NCBI RefSeq assembly: GCF_003254395.2 | Contig: NC_037652.1 | Coordinates: 6,581,501 to 6,645,500, forward strand | Direction of reading: 5' to 3' | Source: Apis mellifera | Lineage: Eukaryota > Arthropoda > Insecta > Hymenoptera > Apidae | DNA: 64,000 nt | In this document: positions 62,561 through 64,000 of the stretch, piece after piece | Layout: each line of letters opens with the position of its first letter | Numbering within the stretch: position 1 is the stretch's first letter | Position numbers and translations under genes: made by a program | Notes under the pieces: model-generated | Databases searched by the model: none | What the model was told of the DNA's origin: nothing | The model's input: the letters and a program-made list of their open reading frames with translations, nothing else

Positions 62561-64000
62561 ATGAACGGGCCGTGCTAATAACGAATCTCTCTCCCTCTCT
62601 GGAAATCCTCTTTTATTTCGACCGATATAAAATATCTCGTGAAAATTGTCTAACGTTTCGAAATAAAATTTTGCAGAGCATTTTCCTTCTCTCGAGGTGG
62701 ATATTACCGATTCTTTTTCACGGATTCTTTCTTTTTGTTTCTTTTTATTTTTTTCGAGAATGGAGAAACTATGAGAGAATGATTACGAGCTGAAGAAACG
62801 AAGATTTTCTCGATAGCAAGTTTTTCCTTTCTTTTTTGCTCTAAAATATATGTATATATATATATATTCCGTAACTCTTTTATATATTCCACGTTTAATG
62901 TAGGAAAGTTTTTATTTTTCGAAGGATTGTCTCTCACGCGACGAACGTAGAAAAAGAAAGATTGGAAAGGAGAAGGAGCGAGATACTTTTCATCGAGGTT
63001 GGAACCCATTTTCGAACGGAAGTTTCGATCTCTCGAAAGAAAAACGGAGAAAGAGGAGAGGGAAAGGTATTCGGTGTGCACGAGGCAGACACCTTGGAGA
63101 GTACTTATGCCTCGTATTTGCGAAACACAAGAGGGGAATGGGAATGGCCGAGAGGGAGAGAGAGACAGTTTTCGAGCAAAGGAAACGTCGAGTGCGAAAA
63201 CGTTGCCTCGCACTTCCGAGTCGTCACGAACAATTGCACGCGTAAACATTGAAAATTCTCCCGTGATCGAACGAATCTTTGAGTGAGAGAGAAAAAGAGA
63301 GAGAGTTCGAATATTTTACATTTGCGCTCGAGAATTTTAACCGTGACGAGTGTTTGTTTAATACAAAAATCTTTTCTCGTCGGATTTTTTCCTTTTCCTT
63401 TTTCTCCAGGAGAAACCGCAGTCGAGGAGGTAGTGCACCGATCTTTTCAACTCTCGAGCAGAGAGAGATAAAGAGAGCTCGAATTTATTTATACAGAGAA
63501 ACTCGCAGGATCTTTTCTAAACGGCGTTTTTTTCTCTTCTTTCCCTTTCTCTTGAATTTGTACGATGCGAGAACAAACTGGGGTTGTGTTGCTCGTGTTG
63601 CTCGTTCTTCGTCCTTTGCGCGAAGTCTATTCCAAGAAATTTTGAAATTTTGCGCATGAAATATCGAGGGATAATCAATTCGATCCTTGGGAGAAGCAAG
63701 AGTTAGATATTCGATTGATTCATCGATTGCAACGTGACGCAACATTTTCCTTCGAAATTCGCAGTATTTGGAGCACGACTTGGACGTAGCGTTTGAATAC
63801 GGATCGTCAATAGGCTACAAAGCTGCATTGCGTTGGATTGGATAGAGTATCGAATTATATCGGTATTGGGGTGGTAATCAGGCTTCTGATTCGGGAAGAG
63901 AGAACATACGTGGATATATCTTTACAACGAAAATAATATTGACAGGCAGAAACGCTTAATTAAACTTTAAGCCAAGAAACTCAATCGAAGCGATGCAAGC

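Larger units (their letters stand above)
43201..64000 (-). other. cpx: 5' cpx intron, continuing past the window
   Basis: No coding exon could be supported in 20.8 kb on either strand. In particular, no sequence encoding the complexin N-terminus was found. Low-complexity tracts are frequent. CpG-rich, possibly conserved non-coding blocks occur near 46.64-46.87, 53.63-54.10, 58.57-58.80, 59.39-59.54 and 62.28-62.56 kb. Assigning the whole stretch to one intron is inferred from the missing upstream exon; an unrelated nested or non-coding gene cannot be excluded. Confidence 0.5.

Noticed and set aside
43201..64000. N-terminal exon of complexin
   Set aside because: I looked on the minus strand for a sequence encoding the conserved N-terminus and ending in a phase-1 donor, and found none.
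1..64000. CRISPR arrays, tRNA and rRNA genes, viral insertions
   Set aside because: No spaced direct repeats of CRISPR type, no tRNA A/B boxes with matching stems, and no viral protein signatures were seen.

Overview
The window looks like nuclear DNA of a hymenopteran insect, most likely a honey bee (Apis). The evidence is an insect-type complexin, an Ammar1-like mariner copy, AT-rich sequence with undepleted CpG, very short introns (68-121 bp) in one gene, and abundant (TA)n, (GA)n, (CT)n and poly-T tracts. All three protein-coding genes I can support lie on the minus strand, head to tail. No tRNA, rRNA, CRISPR array or bacterial-type operon was seen.

Right to left, in the direction of transcription: (1) 12.3-64 kb is mostly the 3' half of complexin (cpx). 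Three coding exons are recognisable (43037-43200, 26018-26147, 24272-24348). They join in phase and end in a possible CAAX box, CDLQ. The N-terminal exon was not found and probably lies beyond 64000. The introns are >20.8 kb, 16.9 kb and 1.67 kb. They hold a deleted mariner (24426-25341), a second Tc1/mariner-superfamily relic in a (TA)n tract (30200-31067), a ~155-bp tandem array (26.94-28.03 kb) and CpG-rich islands. The ~12 kb after the stop codon is low-complexity, pyrimidine-rich on the plus strand, and is best read as a very long 3' UTR.

(2) 4.0-11.95 kb is a twelve-exon gene whose phases agree at every junction. It encodes a predicted 1905-residue secreted protein. Residues 1-470 are a heparanase-like GH79 domain. 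It is followed by about 1435 residues of charged, low-complexity extension with several furin-type sites and CxCR motifs.

(3) 1-3.6 kb is the 5' part of another secreted-protein gene: a signal-peptide exon, a 2.5-kb intron holding a four-copy AT-rich tandem array, then a long exon running off the window. I do not recognise the product. It is basic, proline- and asparagine-rich, carries an internal 21-residue repeat, and shares a CxCR motif with gene 2.

How the genes might work together: complexin is a presynaptic SNARE regulator, whereas the other two encode extracellular proteins. Nothing in the sequence links complexin to them functionally. The two secreted genes are about 0.33 kb apart and could be co-regulated, but this is inference. 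The heparanase-like protein with its giant extension is the least ordinary object in the window.
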